64,000 bases of DNA from Acephala macrosclerotiorum (GCA_014904845.1 MU119419.1:32248-96247), one strand, 5' to 3'; shown: positions 1 through 13,200, numbered from the stretch's first letter. Numbers and translations: made by a program. The notes: generated by a model from the letters alone, not told the origin.

Positions 1-1787
1 GTAAGTTTGTTCCAACCTGCAACAGATCTACATGTGATACAGTGGACTACAAACTCCCTTGGCCGAAAGTAAGACCTATGTGAGGTCTGATATATCCAGC
101 CGATTGTCCCATGTTAAATTGGACTATTTCAAAAACGGGATGCATCGCCGCGTGAGTTCAATTGGCAGATTATCCACCCGTGCTCCATGTAAATGTGAAC
201 ATATGGTCGATTGGATTCTTTTGCGCGCTGTGGGAGTATTGTTTAGGGAAATGGAACCAGCTTCTCAAAAGCAGTCTATCGTAGATTTTGCCTTTGTCGT
301 TTGTCAATCTGCCATATTAATTCAATCAATCTGCGTCTAGATAGATACCGAGATATAGAAATCTGGGGTCGCCTCGGAACGGCTGATGCGGGTCTGATTG
401 AGGGAAGAAACGTCGCATTCACAATTAACGGTTTGTGGCAGACCTTACGATCGCCTTCTCTCCCATGGCATCTCAGTTTCTCTAAACTTGGCCTCTTGCA
501 GAATTCGGACGAGGACAGTTGCTTGGGGAGCAACCATGCATCGAGTGTTCCTCCGATGCCCCTGCATGAAAAACTCATCATGGACCATCGGACGAGGGGA
601 CCAGTCGTGGAATCAAACGGAGGCGAGGGGTGGCGGGGAATCCTTCCCCGTCTTTACCGAGGCCCGCTCGAAGCTTAAAAACGTTAACTTAATTTTAGCG
701 CTTTCTTTATTTTGTAACTCAAATAAGTTTTATTCTTTATTTATTTATTTATTATATATTTTATATATTTTTTTATAAATTGTATAATAAAAATAAAGAT
801 ATTTTAAAAAGTATTATATATATAAAGGAATTTATTTGATTTTACAAGTAGCTTTATATATACGCTGCCTTCTTAGAGTGGTGATAGTGGTGATAAAGAG
901 TTGCATAATCACATGATAAAGTCCACCCCTGATTTCCCTTCCTCCCCTCCATTCCCAAGCTCTCTCCTTTTCAAACACTCCTATCTTACACTCCCACCCA
1001 GCACTTGTGCCCTAGCACTCATGCCCTACTTCTCTCCAGAAGCCCTGCCCTCGGCGGCACCCGCAGCACCAGCTCTGCCCTCCTCCCTGGCAGCCGTCTC
1101 CATCTTGGCTTTCAAGCATATGCCCATTAACGGCACCACCACCGCATTCCCCTACAATGCCCTGCGCATGGCGTCCCCTACAAGGAAATTAATGCTAAAA
1201 TAAGGAATAGTGCTAGGAATAAGGAATAATATTAGGAATAAGGTTTAAAATAAGGTTCAGACTAAGTTATGTCCTTAAGCTTCCAAGAGGCCGATGTAGT
1301 AGTCTTCCCCGTCTTCCAAGGGGGCAGCCCATCAAACGGTTCAAAACGTGACCGGGATGTGGGACCCGAAATCCACAGGAGTGGCAATGATCAAGGCTCC
1401 CAGTGAGTCTCTCAGCTCGCTGGGTCCAGGATTCTTCTGCCGTTCTTCTCTTGTCAGTTGAGAACCCGTATTCAGGTGATATTGGTGGAGAGTGCACTGA
1501 GACAGTGATCAATGTGGGAATGAGGTTTTACGCTCGATCGAGTATCGGCTGATATGGATTGTCTCAGCTGGACTGGATGCGCTAGTGAATTCACTTTATT
1601 AAGGAAACATTCCCACTTAGCTAGATGGGCAGATTAGACACCACAATACCACACCTTTTGCCCTCTCAACTGATATCTCTCCTATGTATCGGCGTTAGTC
1701 TCAAAGAACATCGACTTTGAATCGACAACACTCGTCTAAATTATATCTTCTCTCTTCAGCTCAAGTCATCCACTAAGAAAATACATT
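1..1787. other. Non-coding stretch with a small AT-rich patch and a low-complexity tract
   Basis: I see no convincing gene here. Positions 680-860 are strongly AT-rich. Positions 905-1190 are proline/serine-codon-rich low-complexity DNA that can be read as a 100-codon frame but shows no domain. Positions 1198-1265 hold short imperfect tandem copies of an AGGAATAAGG-like unit. Short frames on both strands before 680 overlap one another and look random. Confidence 0.5.
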
Positions 1788-2610
1788 ATACATTCCTCTT
1801 TCCTCCTCTTCGCTGCCGCGATTGCTTCGGTCTCAGCCCTTGTATGTCCAAACCTCCTCTATCCGATCACGAGCACTGACATTGTCTAGCCTTCGTCTCA
1901 AGAAATTTCGTCAGCCACCACACCTGCTGCAACAGCAACTAGGACCATTGCTCTCAGAGGAGAGTGTTCATCCTCTGCTGATTGTGCAGGCGGAGCAGAC
2001 TGCTATGCAGTAAATTCGATGTTGATCGCTTGATGCGGAAACTTCTAAGCCAGCTGCACATCAGACTCACAATGCGCATACAATACCTGCAACGACGGAC
2101 TCTGCAACGGCTTCATCCCTTCAGCGACCACCTCTACGCCAGCAAAAGCCACTGGGACTGTCGCTCTTGGGGAACAATGCTCCTTTTCGGCTGACTGCTA
2201 CGCTGTTAGCTCGATGCTCATCCCCTCCTGTGACAATTTCCAAGCCAGCTGTACCTTAGACGACCAGTGCGCGTACAATACCTGCAATGACGGCCTCTGC
2301 AACGGTTTCATTGCATCAACGACCACCACTTCAGTCGCCCGGACCGAGTCGACATCGACAACAGTCTATCTCCCACTAGGTGCAGACTGCAACCCAGATT
2401 CGACACCATGCGCAAATGGCGCCGATTGCTACGCATCAAACTCGATGCTTCAACCAAGATGTGGCAACTTTGCTAGTTCCTGCACTTCCGGTTCAGTGTG
2501 CATCCAATTTGTGTAACATGGATACTGGACTTCACACTGGACCTTTATCGTCGAGTACGACGACATTTGTCTCTGCTACGCCGATGCTGAGCGCGTATCG
2601 AATCTTTTAA
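1788..2610 (+). pseudogene. Broken gene for a secreted cysteine-rich repeat protein
   Basis: The product would have been a small secreted protein built from repeated cysteine-rich modules (pattern GADCYAxxSML, CGNFxxSC, QCAYNTCNxGLCNGF) joined by Ser/Thr linkers. A signal-peptide core (FLLFAAAIASVSA) is read from 1800. A 48-nt intron with a GTATGT donor and CTGAC branch follows at 1842-1889. Three module copies follow, at about 1950-2140, 2180-2320 and 2375-2560. Lesions: the likely start codon at 1788 is ATA; TGA at 2031-2033 stands where the third module has Arg; TAA at 2046-2048 stands where the second module has Gln; and a frameshift near 2491 separates the third module from its tail. The start and stop lesions fit C-to-T or G-to-A transitions. 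I do not recognise the family; an effector-like role is only inference from secretion and cysteine content. Confidence 0.6.
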
Positions 2611-3841
2611 GCTGATACTTTACATCAGTGGCTACGGCCATCTTATCAGCCTCAGCATTGTGTGTGTCTGTCTCAAAGTCGTATATCGGATTTTGGTATT
2701 GGGATGGGAATTCAGTATCGTGAGAATGTCTTAAACATGACAATTTTCAACATGGGAATTTCAAGTCGAAATGTGTTCGGAATATAAGCCCGGCTTCTGG
2801 TCTCTTCTTATGTGTGGCTGTGTCTTTGGTGCCGATAATGATGACGTCGTTTACGAATGCGATATGAAACATTCGAATGGAAAAGGACGGAGGTACAAGT
2901 AATTCTTATGTGGTGGGTGGGTGGCTGACCACCCTTTTGTATCGAGGTGTAGATTACCATGCATATTTTTGGACACTCAAATGCCGAATCCCGATTAAGA
3001 AATCAAGACTGCGGACTTGTTTCCGTTGTTTGTCCTCACATTTCCAAGTTCTTGTGAGACTTCTTAGTTAATTCTAAGGGGGGCCTCTCGGGCGCTCAAA
3101 GTTTTCGCGTCTGTCTCAAAATCGACCTCAAAGATTCATCACTCACATCCCTAAGCCACGCTGCCCTTCTTCGGGCCTCGTGCATGCCGGTGCGGGGAAA
3201 GATCCGAACCGCCCTATTGGGCGATCAGGAGTCACACTTGTTGTGAGGCTGATGTGGCTTCTTCCGCGATCCAGTCACCGGACCAGGCTGCACTTTTCAG
3301 TGTGCCCCTTCAAATCATTCGTACACCCTGATCTCACGCCCTTTACTCAGATTTGTCTTTCCATGGGCTCATTTGTTCGTATTGCTTCGAATTCTTTCCA
3401 ACTTTTTCGTTTTGTGTCTATTTTTCTTGGCAAGTTGCCGGATTGAGTTGGTTTTGGTTCGGGAATCGGTGTCGTGATGGAGGGTCGAATGTCTTAGTTG
3501 GAGAAAATGAATCATCAGCACCACACGCGCGCCGAAGGAGGCGCATGGGCTTTTTTCAGTCATTATCTTTGCAGCCTTCACACAAGGCTTCTGCGTGACC
3601 TTGGTATTTAACTCGCGCATTCCGCTCTTCCACTTTTTCCTTTCTGATCAATCAATCACTTGTCGAGTGTCACGTTTTCTCCTTTCTTCACACGCTCGTT
3701 ATATTTTAGAGTGAGGCAAGTCATCCTCGCGGACTAAGAGAGGTACATAGACCGGCCTTGAGCCGGGTGCCTGCGCTGCATCACAAATACACGATACAAA
3801 TACAGCAAATAAATCAGGTAGAAAGCGACAACACAAACGAA
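2611..3841. other. Intergenic region, 5' flank of the next gene
   Basis: No domain-bearing frame is visible. The last part (about 3640-3841) is pyrimidine-rich and then CA/AAT-rich, which is typical of a fungal promoter and leader for the gene starting at 3842. Confidence 0.4.
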
Positions 3842-4582
3842 ATGCCGATCCACGAACTCACCCGCCGGGACTCCTGGCCACCAACTCAGGTCCACCTCCA
3901 ATCGTCCCCCTCCCATCCCTCTCACCCATCACACGATATCGAGGATATTATCGACGCAAACCCATTCGCGTTCTTCCTAACCTCACCTGAAGAACTTGAT
4001 ATCGACGACTACCTCTCAGACGAAGACCTTAGCGCCGGAATCGAAACACCAGAATCAAAATCGCCCGTTCGCGAGGTCTCGCCCAGCGCTTTGCAGCGAA
4101 ACCCTCTGCCTGAAGACGTGGACGATGAGGAGGATTATGAATTCGGCTTCGGACTTGCGATTCCGTTGAGCTTGAAGGATTTCACAAACAACACCAACTC
4201 AGGACGAAAATCTCGTACAGGAAATCGATCAAAGGAGGAAGAACTTCACGGTCTAGGCATCAATCTAGGCGATTTCCCCTCTCGAGGCAGAGCGAAAGTC
4301 CGTCTCGTCCCAGCCAGGAGCGGGCGAGGAAGAGGATTGAGACAATCGAGGAGCTTGAGCGCGCGCAGACCACAAAGTTGGACGGCGCCGAGTCCAGAAA
4401 TCTTTTCGATTAGGGAGGAGAGGGAGAGTGATGAGGAGAAGAATGGGAATCCCGGGCTCAGTATGAAGGTTGATGAGGATATTTACTCGGCGAGCGCGCC
4501 TGCGAGTACGCAAATTGGTGGTATTATGGCGAGTCCGAAGACGAAGCCGAAGGAGAAGAAGAGGGTTCATTGGGCACTATAA
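3842..4582 (+). CDS. Hypothetical disordered acidic/basic protein ending in KKRVHWAL
   Basis: Single-exon frame of 246 codons. I chose ATG 3842 (context AACGAAATGC) over the in-frame ATG 3758, because the upstream stretch reads like a leader and not a protein. The N-terminal third is Ser/Pro/His-rich. Residues about 35-105 are acidic (DIEDIIDANPF, DIDDYLSDEDL, DVDDEEDYEFGFGLAIP). The middle is Arg/Ser/Gly-rich (SGRGRGLRQSRSLSARR), and the tail ends in a short basic-aromatic motif of the kind that closes many conserved fungal proteins of unknown function. There are no enzyme motifs, membrane segments or cysteines. The charged RS-like blocks suggest a nuclear protein, but that is inference only. 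Confidence 0.65.
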   Translation: MPIHELTRRDSWPPTQVHLQSSPSHPSHPSHDIEDIIDANPFAFFLTSPEELDIDDYLSDEDLSAGIETPESKSPVREVSPSALQRNPLPEDVDDEEDYEFGFGLAIPLSLKDFTNNTNSGRKSRTGNRSKEEELHGLGINLGDFPSRGRAKVRLVPARSGRGRGLRQSRSLSARRPQSWTAPSPEIFSIREERESDEEKNGNPGLSMKVDEDIYSASAPASTQIGGIMASPKTKPKEKKRVHWAL

Positions 4583-5146
4583 GTGAGTGCCTTGGGTAGA
4601 TGATGGGTTATTTGAGCGTCGATTGCATTGCAGGAGTTTTGGATGGTTGCATGGGTTGCATGGTTTGAATGGATTGCATGGTTTGCGTTGCTTCGAGAGA
4701 CAATACGGCATGATTAAAGAGCTGCTTTAAGTTGGGATGGGACGGCATTTGCACTCCACTTACATCCTTGCTTAGTACAGAGCAGCGAATCTTTCCGTGG
4801 TTTCTGAGGTTATAACTTCTCATATGGTACGCTTAGGGTACATAGGGGCTCGCGAGAGCAGGGTAGTAGATTGCTAGGATTAATACATTACAGATTGCTT
4901 GATTATCAATTGTTACCTCCAAAGCACTTTTGCTGTGATTTATCCTTTCATTGGCTGATGATCAGCACTAGTCTTCTTCTGGAATGCTGGCCGATCCACC
5001 CCCATTTTAAATTGGGTCTGGGATTCACGTTCTTTCAACCTCACATCAGCTTCCCAGGAGTTCACGATGAGACTTCGTACACATCTTTCAATGAGAACCC
5101 TGCGGCCTAGATATCAGGCTGGTGGCGGCCTCTTGATCTCACCGGC
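4583..5146. other. Intergenic region with a short tandem repeat
   Basis: Positions 4626-4690 hold imperfect repeats of a TGCATGGTTTG-like unit just after the stop of the preceding gene. The rest shows nothing recognisable and would serve as 3' flank and as promoter of the Zn2Cys6 gene. Confidence 0.4.
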
Positions 5147-6725
5147 ATGCCGATCGTGAAGAGAAGCAGAGCTTCAAAACCTAAGTAAGGGAGGATGCTT
5201 CACTTGCAAGCAGGTTTCTCTTCTCATAGAACGTCGAGCATTGAGCTAACGCAAATCTAGATCGCGACGCATCAAATGCGATGAGCGAAAGCCCTTTTGC
5301 CAGCGGTGTACCAGGTTTGGCTATCAATGTCAAGGGTACGATGATGGTTCTGGCCTGACCAAGCCTGATCATGTCATCCACAAACTCCTGCCGAAGCCTA
5401 TCGAAGTTGCACAGTCGGCTCCCATTATTACATACTCGATTTCGGATGGTCTATCCTTTTCCGATAAATTGGAGTCTTGGTACTTTCGTCTCTTCCAAGA
5501 CGAAATTTCAGACGAACTCTCCGCAGGGTTCGAGACCAATTTATGGAATCGCGTCGTTCTCCAAGCCTGCGTCAATGATTCAATTCGGCAAATAACCATT
5601 GCAACGGCAGCTTTGAAAAAAGCCGGAAGGGAGCCCTCGAACGCTCTCTCGTCTCAACACCGTAAGTATGCGTTGCACCAATATGGCAGGGCTTTGAGGG
5701 GAATTCGCGGCATCCTTGGTTCCAGCGCTCAAAGTCTTCGAATTACTTTGATCGCAGCTCTTCTCATCTTTGTTTTCGAAAGCATGTTGGGAGATACCAA
5801 AAGCGCTGTGAGGAACATCCAGAGCGCTCTAGATATGGTTAATCAACGACTTCTACCCAGATGCCACGGTTATCGCGGCCCTTTCGTCACGAGAGCATTC
5901 CTTCCACCGAACATGGTAGATTTGATCGACGAAGAGATTCTGAAGAGCTTTCTACGCCTTGATCGACCTGCCATTGGACTTCTAAGTCGAAGTCAAGGCT
6001 CGCGGCCGATTCAAGACAGAATGATCAGCTCGAAGCTCTACCTCGAGGAATTTCAGATTCCCAACAAGTTTAGAACGATCAACGAGGCCAGACTCTGCTA
6101 CGAAATGATTCGTTTCCGAGTGTTTCCGGAGCATAAATTCGAGAGTAAGCTGCAGGAGACAACCTCACTACCACAAGGAGCATCAGCGCCAGCGATCTTA
6201 TTAATGGAGCTCTTTTCTGAGACCACAGATGGTGAATCGGCTCCAGCAATTCTTGCCCACCTCCGTCGGTGGCATCGTGCCTTCCGTCCATTGCTCGATT
6301 TCTCGAGGACAGAGGAAGGCTCAAGCACCTATATCCCGGCAATGATTTTGCATATTCAAGGCACGTCAATTGAAACTCCTCTTTCTTCCCGTAACGCTGG
6401 CGTTCATCCATTACCTGCCGATTCATCAGTTGTAGCAGCACGGGAGGTCGTCCAACTTTCGAAAGCTCTCGTTGCGGATCCTAGATTCACCAAAACATTC
6501 GTCTTTGAGATGGGTATCATTCCTTGTCTATGGATTGTCATCATACTATATCCTGACTTCTATCTGAAAAGGGAAGCTCTAGCTGTCCTTCACTCCATGC
6601 AACCCAGGGTAGAGTGTGTATGGGATAGCAGAGTCGTCGCTGATACCGGAGAGAACGTCGTCGATATGCTCGAGAAACAAAAAAAGACCAGACTTGATCA
6701 ATTCACCGAATTGAACTTGGAATAA
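5147..6725 (+). CDS. Zn2Cys6 transcription factor with a damaged N-terminal exon
   Basis: A fungal binuclear zinc-cluster regulator. ATG 5147 opens MPIVKRSRASKPK, the usual basic lead-in, but TAA follows at 5186. Shifting frame gives GCFTCK immediately after, so a 1-2 nt lesion (or sequencing error) lies between about 5183 and 5195. The cluster continues after a possible GC-AG intron (5210-5260, GCAGGT donor, CTAAC branch, TCTAG acceptor). That join restores exact spacing C-x2-C-x6-C: CFTCKSRRIKC, then DERKPFCQRCTRFGYQCQGY. From 5261 the frame is open to 6725 and carries the long helical regulatory domain (SDKLESWYFRLFQDEISDEL and onward), as in the Fungal_trans_2 type. About 500 residues in all. 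No target or neighbour relation can be inferred. It may be a recent pseudogene. Confidence 0.65.
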
Positions 6726-7293
6726 TTGCTTGAGATTGCTGAGCCGTTCTGAAAGCCATGTTCAGAAGTCTGTCGGTGCCGGACCAGATCCTGGATGAAA
6801 GCTGCAACGTTTCGCAGTCAAAATGTCCCAAAATCTTTGGTTCTTTCAGCAAGCGGATGATCGGAATCCCTTTACCACGTATGGAACATGGTTTATTACA
6901 ACTTTTTAAAGAAGGATCGACTCTCTAGTGGCTCTCAACTACCCAAACAAGAAAATAACAAGACAAGAAGCCTCCTAGCACGTGCTTTCCGTCTAGAAAG
7001 CCCCCTGCCTGAGGCCCAACGCCACAACCTGCATGGTGCCGACATCTCGAGAGAACGATTGGCCGCCCGCAGCCTCATGCCCTTCAGATTCCTGCACACC
7101 CTTGAATGCCCACGAACCCCATGGCCAAACTTTGAGTTTCTGCCCAGTGGCAATGCCCCTTCGCCAAGAGAGTTCCGCTGTTTGCTCTTTAAACGTCACG
7201 GTCGGCAACATGCTCTCTCGAGACCTCAATCCTACTCTCGCCGTAAGAGTCAGTGCCGGATAGAATGCTCAACGACTGCATTGCTGGTTGCGG
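6726..7293. other. Intergenic region before the giant mosaic gene
   Basis: A 145-codon frame at 6888-7325 overlaps the real start in another frame and has no domain, so I treat it as chance. Nothing else is recognisable. Confidence 0.4.
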
Positions 7294-10200
7294 ATGGAGC
7301 AGGAAATGGTGCCCAATTGGCCTGATGACTTGGTGCTGAACCCAGAAGAAACAAGGCTGAATCACATGACCGTGAACCCGGCAGAAATGTCTACAGACTT
7401 CCCCGATATGGATGACGATATGTTTAGTGGCTTACTTCCTAGTCTGAGGTACTTGCCCGGTTTGAGTGTGCTTCAGCGGGAGTTTCCCATGTCGACTCTC
7501 GCCGAGCCCAATCCAGAAACGCAGGGACAAGACATCGACATGTTCTCTATGCATCCGTTTGATCCGAATCAAAATCATTCGCAAATGAGTGGTTTAGTTG
7601 GTACGTTGAATCGGAATTATATATATGCTGCCGAGATCTGACAAGAAACACAGGAGGCACTTCCCAATACGCTCTTGATTATGAAGTAACTACTCGTCAA
7701 ATCCCTCACCACGTTCAACAAGGATATGAGGCCCCTGAATACAACAACCAGGACTTCAACTCGCACCGCCTTCCTCAATCATTCAATCAAGCTTATAACC
7801 AACCACCCTTTTCAATGTCCACTTCCATGACCAGCAATCTGCCGCCCAATCAAGCATCATTTTCGTCGGAGCCATCCTACTTTACTTCTCAAGACGCCAA
7901 TAGCAGTCAGGTCAAGGACGTCACGCCCGCGATAGAACCTCCAAACGCACCGAGAGCGGTCGCTTACCTTCGACGGAAAGAAAAGACTAGATATCGACGT
8001 TCAATCTCTCGAGCTACTCGCAGTCCCCTCCCTTCTTCGTCGCCTGGAGAGAACAGAATGTACCACCGTGGAACCAGCAATAGCTCGATCTCCGAGGAGA
8101 GTCAAAACAGTCATCACATTGACGCTCAGCAAGAACTAAACTTGCTAGAGAAAAGTTTTAAACCAACTTCGTCCTTTGCCCAACGCAAGAAGGCACATCT
8201 CCTGAAAGAACTTGCAGACAAGCAGGCCGAAGTTCTTCGTCAGTTGAAGGAGCTCATGATTGATGATGAGAAGTTCGGAGGATCCTCGGACGTCGAGAGC
8301 AACGACCTTCTCACAAGCACAGTTCCATCCTCGAAGGTTTCTGCCGCTACTTCCGAGATCCTCGAATCAGATGAATCGGCTGATAACACGTCGGTATCGT
8401 CTACCCCTCGCCAGCTTGAAAACATTCCAACATCGATTGAGGATGGACAGCCTCCATGCAAACACAAACCATGTCAGAAATGTGGATTCAGCACCCTCTA
8501 TCACTGCACATACAAAGGTTGTGGCCATGCGACGCATCAATTTGCTGATTTTGTGAGACACGAGGGCGGCGAAGGTCACTGGCCCCAAAATAGGTTTATG
8601 TGCTTAGACTGCTGTCCCGATCCATCGAACCCAGCCCACAAGGTCCCGACCGACGAGAATGGCAATCCGATATGCGTATTCTGTCTCCTTCCTTTCTACC
8701 TACTGCCAGGTACACCCAAGGAACACTTCCTCGGGTGCACGACGGCACGAAATGACGCTACCACATTTGGACGGGTAGATCATCTGATCGAACATCGTCG
8801 TAGTATCCACGGCATCATAGGTGCTAACAAAGCGAAACAGAAGGAAATCAACCAGACTGCAGCTTCGTGGAAGTACCCAATCGAGAGCGATTGGCCCCGA
8901 GAATGTAGAATATGCGGAGTCAGGTTCACAACCTGGGATGAGAGGATGAAGCACTTGGGTGAGCACTTCCAAGAGGATTTCAAGAAGTCGAAACGACCCT
9001 TTCTACCACCAAAGGATTTCGCGCCAGGGCCTGGGCCTTCAAGGAAGGATGAAGACGAGGATGATGATGATACTCCAAATGGTGGCAACGGCGGTCCACG
9101 CTCGTATGTTGCAGGGCAAAAAGGACAATCACAAACTACCAGGCAGTCAGGAGTATCTGGGACAAGTTCATCCAGATCAAGTCAGGGACAGAGAACTCAA
9201 GGTCATCAACACATCCAGACTCGCGACATCTATGGCAACACTCCACTTCATTACCTAGCATCGAGTTCCAGTTTGGCGCTTCAAAGATATCTTAATGACC
9301 CAGATGAGCCCTTTGCAACGCGCTGGAGCCTTGGGCTAGTACCACAGTACGACAATTCATCCCGAGTGAAGCACTTGTTGGCTCTCATTCGCGACCGACA
9401 ACAGCATTTTGCATCTGTCGATCAGCATATAGAATCTGTACCAGACACAGGCAGGTCACAGCTACAGTTGGTGGCCAAGCAGAGTCCTGGCTCAAGTGGG
9501 GTATTGCAAGGGAGCTTCGCTCATAGAACTCATCAACGTACATTCAGACTGCCGTCCCACGGAGTCAAACAAAGCGTGTATTTTGAAGCTGCTACGCTGC
9601 TTCAACATTCACACTTCATATCGAACCTGAACACTATTCCAATGACCATCGTACATTGGTGGGAGGAGGCCACGCCTCCGTCGGTCTGTAAAACGATATC
9701 CAACGGCAGCACCACAGACGGACCGGCGATCTCATATGGCAGCAAAATGGGACCTGGAAGCCCATTTTCCTTACATGTTCGAGATCTCAACACCCCCGAG
9801 TTCTCCACCCACAAAGCTGGGGTAGGCACAACGGACCTGGTCTCCATCCATGACCTGGGTCGCAATTGGAATTCATCATGGCCGGAGAAAAAGTCTTCCG
9901 CTCTCAATTGGTATTTGGAACACTGGCACGAAGATTTCGAGCTCACTCGAGGCGACATACTGGTCATGCTCCAGTACACAGCTCCAAAGACGCGGGAAGA
10001 CTATTTCAAAAACGTTCTATCACCGACAGATAGAGAGCAGATGATACAATACTGGTGGTCTCTCTTCAAGTTCATGAAAGCGCTCACGATACTACACCGT
10101 GGCAAGCCCGATGATGGCTGTAAAGATATAACCCAAGGGTATGTAACACTCAGGAACGCGGAGTGATCCCGACTCTAACTTCATCTGCCCTCACTAACTT

Positions 10201-13200
10201 TTCTGGTGCTGTAGCTTTCACCAAGATATAAAGCCTGTCAACATTCTGCTCACGATCAATGACTCGGACAATCCATTCGAAGGGCAGTTCAAGCTAGCGG
10301 ACCTCAGAATAAGCCACTTCAATCGAGCAGATCAATTGCAGCAGAACTCGACAGCGACAGACAGGCAGGGAACCCGCACATATGGTAAGCCGCATCGTCT
10401 GCAGATCTTAGAGAGTGCCTGTAGTAGCTGACAAGTGATCTAGGTGCGCCCGAATGCTATTCACCAAACGATATTTCCGAGAACGACCGCCTACGAGTCG
10501 GTCAAAATGTCGATATTTGGTCTCTAGGGTGTATCTATAGCGAAGCTGCCCGATGGCTAAGAGATGGATACCAAGGCAGTCTAGATAACCAGCGGGAAAG
10601 GGGCAAAGAGAGTAAAGGTCGGAAAATGTCTTTTGGGTGTGACATCAACATTGAAAAGGTCGATGAAATCCTGGTCCGTCACCAGAAGATGAGCACAGCG
10701 GATGTCTGGAGCCTAGGAGCCGCCCCCTCGCAAGTTTTCGCACGGCTTATTCTCAAGCAATTGACGCCAGGAAGATCGAAGTGGGAGAACCCTGAATCTG
10801 AAATCCTCCAGGGGTCATATCTCGAAGCAGTTGACACATGTCTGCATAGCTCTGGAACAAACAACAATAACTCTCCAACTCACTGCTACTGCCAATTATG
10901 CTTCAAGGACAACGAATTTCCTAGTCCGATCAAGCATATTCTCGAGGACGTACAGCAGTTCACTTGTATGTCCGAGTACAAGGAACCGAAGTCGTTGAAA
11001 GGAAAAGCGGATTTGGTCCGACACGAAGATGAGGAGCATCGTCACTTGATAGACGCAGTCTTGTCTCCCGACTCCTCTCAAGAGAACTATATCTCAGCCA
11101 CAATCAGCGAGTCAATATACGATCAACGACTCGATAAGTTTGGACAGGCAATCTCTTCAGCCACAGGATCATCATTCTCATTGAATGACGACAATTTTCC
11201 CCTCTGCGAACTGCCCACTCTGACAATTTATGAGCTCGACACTTCGTCTTACCCCCATGGCGATCTCTCCTTTCCTGTATGGGCAAGCCCCGCCATTAGC
11301 TTAAGCCCCTCCATTTCAGCGTCCGATTACAGCTTCGCAGAATATAGCTTTGACGCCTTACCCGAAAGCTTTTCGTTTTCAAAAAAGCCGTCTGGATTCG
11401 TTGATCCCAGCCTTCTCCACGGTTTCTCACATCCACCATACACCAGCTCAGCTTCGTCACTAATGTCTGACTTGCCACCAACACCCATTTTCAGTACAGG
11501 ACTCGGTGCAGTGGAGAGGAGCGTCTTGCCTGGAGAGTTTCGCTCAAATTCGAAATCCAACAGACGATACGAGCTCAAGGACATCTACAATCATGTCGTC
11601 GAGTACGGTGGTGATGAGCATGGTTCACGGTTCCTTCAGCAGAAGCTTGAGACTGCCAACAGTGATGACCAGGAGCAGTTTCGCGAGATCCAACCACCTT
11701 CTGCATACACGCCTTATCCCTATCCACCACCTCGTCGACCATCATTAAGTTCTTACCCATCCTACAGTTCTGGTAATAACTTCAACAGCGAGGAGTCTGA
11801 GAAGGGATGTTGCACGTATCCTGGTTGCGGCAAAATCTTCAAAGATCTCAAAGCACACATGTTGACTCACCAGAAGGGGGGGCCTGAAAAATGTCCGATC
11901 CAAACTTGCGAATACCATCTCAAGGGATTCGGAAGAAAGTACGTCAAGAATGGGCATACTCTGACTCACTACAAGGGAACAATGGTCTGCGGTTTCTGCC
12001 CTGGCAGCGGTAGTGCTAGTGAAAAGTCATTCAACCGTGCCGACTTGTTTAAAAGGCACTTGACATCGGTCCATGACATTAAGCCAACACCGCCGAATTC
12101 TCGAAAGAATACAATGAGCAAAGCCAATGGCACTTCGAGTTTTCGAGAATTCGGCGGTGTTGGCTCAATGTCATGGACCGCCCAACCGTCCGATGCTACC
12201 GGTAAATGTTCCACGTGCTCGAGTACATTCGGCAATGCTCAAGACTTCTATGAGCATCTTGACGATTGTGTGCTTCGCATTGTGCAACAAGAGGAACTAT
12301 CAGAAGCTATCGATCTTGTCAGACCAATTCCTTCGAACTACGGGACGACGATGAAGAGTTTGGCCGACAAAAGGAACCAGAGTCGATGTCCGATCTCGGG
12401 CTGCAGCTTTCAATTCGACACAGCCTCTCCCGGCAGGTGGAACATTGATCGTCACATTTTGACCCATCACGGCAGCAGCTGTCATCGATTCATGCAGTCA
12501 CCTCAAAAGAAGGACCTAAGTCGACGTCGTCCGAGCTACGTCAACATTGCGGATCCGATGGGCAGACTCAATTTCATGTCAGAGCATCTTTATTTAACAG
12601 ACTCGCTTTCCATGCAATACCATGAACCTGCCCTATGCACTCGGCCACCAGACACCGTCATTGATCGCTACAGTCAACGACTTGACAACTTCGGCAGCGC
12701 AATCTCTACTACAATCTCACCATCGAGCAGCAGAAGGACAATTTCCGCCTCAGATAAACCTATCATCCGCAGCAGAGATCCTTCCTACATTGCAGATACC
12801 TCCCTTGGCTTGACGGTGCGACGGCCCAAAGCCACGTATCATCCTGTCTCCGAACTACCATCACATCCGCGCCTTATACCAAGTGACTCCTCGCCGCAGC
12901 ATCGACCTCAGCCCAGCTACTCTGTTCCTGTTCCGCCGGAAAAGCCGGCAAAAGCATTACATCTCTACGAGCAATATCGATTGGAAGACGTTTCGAGTCA
13001 ACAACCGAAATCTGCTCCTCCACTAGACTGTCTGTCACGAAAGCTTAGGTATTCAGCCTCAATGCCTAGTACATTGGAACACTCACAAAGCCGGAAAATC
13101 GTGGTTGTGCTGGATAATGGGACGACTCACTGTGGTGAGTATTCACTGAGAATTAAGTGAAGGCGATAATGCTGATATTATGTTTGTAGTATCTTGGGCT

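Noticed and set aside
6888..7325. 145-codon plus-strand frame
   Set aside because: It overlaps the start of the mosaic gene in another frame and has no protein-like features.
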